From positions 62,001-126,000 of the forward strand of contig NZ_JAJOMB010000006.1 in the NCBI RefSeq assembly GCF_021129305.1: DNA of 64,000 bases, given 5' to 3'. Shown in pieces: positions 62,686 through 64,000 of this stretch. The notes below the pieces were generated by a model, which was not told where the DNA came from, searched no databases, and saw only the letters and a list, made by a program, of their open reading frames with translations. Position 1 is the stretch's first letter; each line of letters starts with the position of its first letter. This DNA comes from Kineosporia babensis (GTDB taxonomy: Bacteria > Actinomycetota > Actinomycetes > Actinomycetales > Kineosporiaceae). The translations under genes and the position numbers were made by a program.

Positions 62686-63153
62686 ATGAGTGCTACCGAG
62701 AACGTCTCCGCCATCGTTGCCGATCTGCACAGCCGCTGGGTGTTCGGCTGGGAGCGCAACGAGGGCGACCCGCCCTTCGACTTTCCCGCGACGTTCGGCG
62801 ACTTTTACGACTTCGCCGGCTCCGGCGTCCGTCTGTACGACGACTACGACCCGCAGCACCGGGTGGCGACCAGCGCGGCCGGGTACGGGGAGATCTTCAC
62901 CCCGGCGTTCAACGCGATGCTCTACGCCCGCCACGCCATCGACAGTGCCCCACAGGTGGTGGCCGGAAGTGAACTGGCCGCGTCCACCCTGGTGTTCGTG
63001 GCCCGGATCGCCACCGCGCAGGCGGTGACCGACATCCGGACCACGTCGTCGCTGGTGTGGCGGCGCACGCCGCAGGGCTGGCGGATCGTCCGCGAGCACA
63101 ACTCCACCCAGGTGCTCGAACCCGGAGCCCTGGACGGCCGTCTTCCGTTGTGA
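62686..63153 (+). CDS. NTF2/SnoaL-like protein
   Basis: A 155-residue protein with an NTF2-like fold: an N-terminal helix (VSAIVADLHSRWVFGWERNE), a strand region ending VRLYDDYDPQHRV, and a C-terminal pair SSLVWRRTPQGWRIVREHNS, typical of the DUF4440/SnoaL_3 group. Function unknown. It is divergent from the Nramp-like transporter and convergent with a GNAT gene 19 bp away. Confidence 0.78.
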   Translation: MSATENVSAIVADLHSRWVFGWERNEGDPPFDFPATFGDFYDFAGSGVRLYDDYDPQHRVATSAAGYGEIFTPAFNAMLYARHAIDSAPQVVAGSELAASTLVFVARIATAQAVTDIRTTSSLVWRRTPQGWRIVREHNSTQVLEPGALDGRLPL

Positions 63154-63172
63154 TCGACGGCCGCCCCGGGCG

Positions 63173-63784
63173 TCAGGTCAGGGTGGGGACCTGGGGGCGG
63201 AGCATCACGGAGCAGTCGGTGCCGGGCAGGTCGGCGACCTTACCCACGGTGCGGAAGCCGAACTGCTTGTGCAGCCGGACGCCCGCATGGGTGGTGGTCT
63301 CGGCGATCACCGGGGCGGGGGCCCGGTCGATCCGGTCGAGCCGATGGGTCAGCAGGGCCGACTCGATGCCCAGGCCGCGCAGTTCCGGATCGGCGGCCAC
63401 CTCCAGCAGGGCCCAGTGCGGCTCCTGCGGGCGGTAGCGCTTGACGGCCAGTTCGTGCCCGGCTCCGCAGTCGAACAGCGCCTTGAGTGCATCCCAGACG
63501 CCGGGTTCGCGGCGCAGCGCCGGGTCCTGGTCGTCCGGGTGCGGCTGCGGGGCCTCCCAGCGCAGGGCGCCCACGAGGTGCCCGCTGGCCTGGTGCACGG
63601 CCACGTCGAGGGAGTTGATGCCACCCCGCTCGAGGTCCTTGGTGACGCTGCGGTGGATGAACCTCTGCCGCCGGCTCTCCCGGGGCATCAGCGCGTGCCA
63701 GTAAGGATCGTCCTCAAAGGCCCGCGCGAACAGGTCTGCTACTTCGGCGGCTTCTTCACGTGATGCCGCACGAACGGTGAACAT
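63173..63784 (-). CDS. GNAT-family N-acetyltransferase
   Basis: A 203-residue GNAT enzyme with the acetyl-CoA loop VAADPELRGLGIESALLTHR and the later strand HKQFGFRTVGKV. N-terminal AREEAAEVADLF-like sequence begins the fold. Substrate unknown. ATG at 63784 with AGGA upstream is preferred over an earlier start at 63829, which adds residues outside the domain. It is divergent from the partial gene at the window end. Confidence 0.85.
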   Translation of the reverse strand: MFTVRAASREEAAEVADLFARAFEDDPYWHALMPRESRRQRFIHRSVTKDLERGGINSLDVAVHQASGHLVGALRWEAPQPHPDDQDPALRREPGVWDALKALFDCGAGHELAVKRYRPQEPHWALLEVAADPELRGLGIESALLTHRLDRIDRAPAPVIAETTTHAGVRLHKQFGFRTVGKVADLPGTDCSVMLRPQVPTLT

Positions 63785-63834
63785 CCAGAGTCCTTCCACA
63801 TCTGCATCCCGGGGTACTGAGGCCGCCAACCGTA

Positions 63835-63871
63835 CCGACCATCTGGTCGGAATAGCAAACCAGATGGTCGG
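63835..63871. promoter_or_regulatory. Large inverted repeat, likely operator
   Basis: CCGACCATCTGGT and its exact complement ACCAGATGGTCGG, with an 11-base AT-rich spacer. It lies in the divergent gap between the GNAT gene and the gene starting at 63973; the ACCANNTGGT half-sites resemble TetR-type operators. Confidence 0.6.
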
Positions 63872-63972
63872 TTAAGGTGTCGTCCTCAGGCTCATCGGCC
63901 GCTGAGCATGCCACGGGCAGCTGGGAGAGGACTAACCCGCAGCGGCGACGCGCCGTGCGGAATCGGAGGGTG

Positions 63973-64000
63973 ATGAACGGCTACGGAACTCGCCTGAGCC
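63973..64000 (+). CDS. Start of a gene cut by the window end
   Basis: GGAGG at 63965-63969 precedes GTG (63970) and ATG (63973), followed by an open frame reading MNGYGTRLS to the last base. Too short to identify. The inverted repeat 63835-63871 about 100 bp upstream suggests a regulated gene, possibly a transporter or a TetR-type regulator. Confidence 0.5.

Noticed and set aside
61582..63099. 505-codon minus-strand frame overlapping the Nramp-like gene
   Set aside because: Arg/Gly/Ala/Pro-rich shadow in another frame of the transporter gene and of the NTF2-like gene on the opposite strand.

Overview
The window is high-GC, densely packed DNA typical of a soil or plant-associated Actinomycetota. 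It carries a SigE-family sigma factor, NarL-type two-component pairs, several F420/LLM-type oxidoreductases, WXG100-like proteins, GTG/TTG starts and many apparently leaderless promoters. The mix would fit a Kineosporia-like or other non-Streptomyces actinomycete, but the genus cannot be fixed from sequence reading alone. No rRNA, tRNA, CRISPR array, IS element or phage gene was seen.

Layout. Bases 1-329 hold a decayed kdpE tail. From 330 to 8804 runs one giant gene (2824 aa) with a WXG100/CpnT-like N-terminus, a papain-fold (Tox-PL/deamidase-like) domain with a Cys-His-Asp set, and a long series of beta-rich modules. Next come a self-contained FAD oxidoreductase fused to a ferredoxin-reductase/2Fe-2S module and a LuxR-type LAL regulator (9-14.3 kb). 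14.4-24.8 kb is regulation and export: DHA2 efflux pump with TetR and a palindromic operator, a MacB/FtsX-type ABC exporter divergent from a NarL-type kinase/regulator pair with a strong inverted repeat between them, then an HglS-like 2-oxoadipate dioxygenase back to back with a HAD phosphatase.

24.8-31.7 kb holds an orphan DesK-like kinase, a Baeyer-Villiger monooxygenase/SMP-30 lactonase-like operon divergent from a MarR regulator, and a Kup potassium transporter. 31.9-34.7 kb is a four-gene operon of ESX (type VII)-like proteins plus a lipoprotein of unknown function. 35-48 kb is mixed: LLM oxidoreductase, RibD-type reductase, a second kinase/regulator pair, serine hydrolase, Tat-exported PAP2 phosphatase with autotransporter-type beta repeats, histidine phosphatase, acyl-CoA dehydrogenase, a degenerate 17-bp tandem repeat, the SigE-family sigma factor with its membrane partner, an F420-type nitroreductase, and an RTX-repeat protein.

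48.5-50.2 kb (DoxX, SHOCT protein, universal stress protein behind a DosR-like box) looks like part of a hypoxia/dormancy response. The rest (50.2-64 kb) is housekeeping and accessory metabolism: C39-like peptidase, nitrilase, thymidine kinase, lipoprotein, LLM enzyme, ornithine cyclodeaminase-like protein, secreted tripeptidyl aminopeptidase-like hydrolase, MscS channel, an ATPase-domain-only kinase fragment, NTF2-like proteins, a divergent Nramp-like transporter, two GNAT enzymes, and the first codons of a gene behind a 13-bp-arm inverted repeat.

The most unusual items are the giant exported-type protein, the three-module oxidoreductase fusion, the ESX-like operon, and a bidirectional leaderless promoter with overlapping -10 boxes at 23922-23931.
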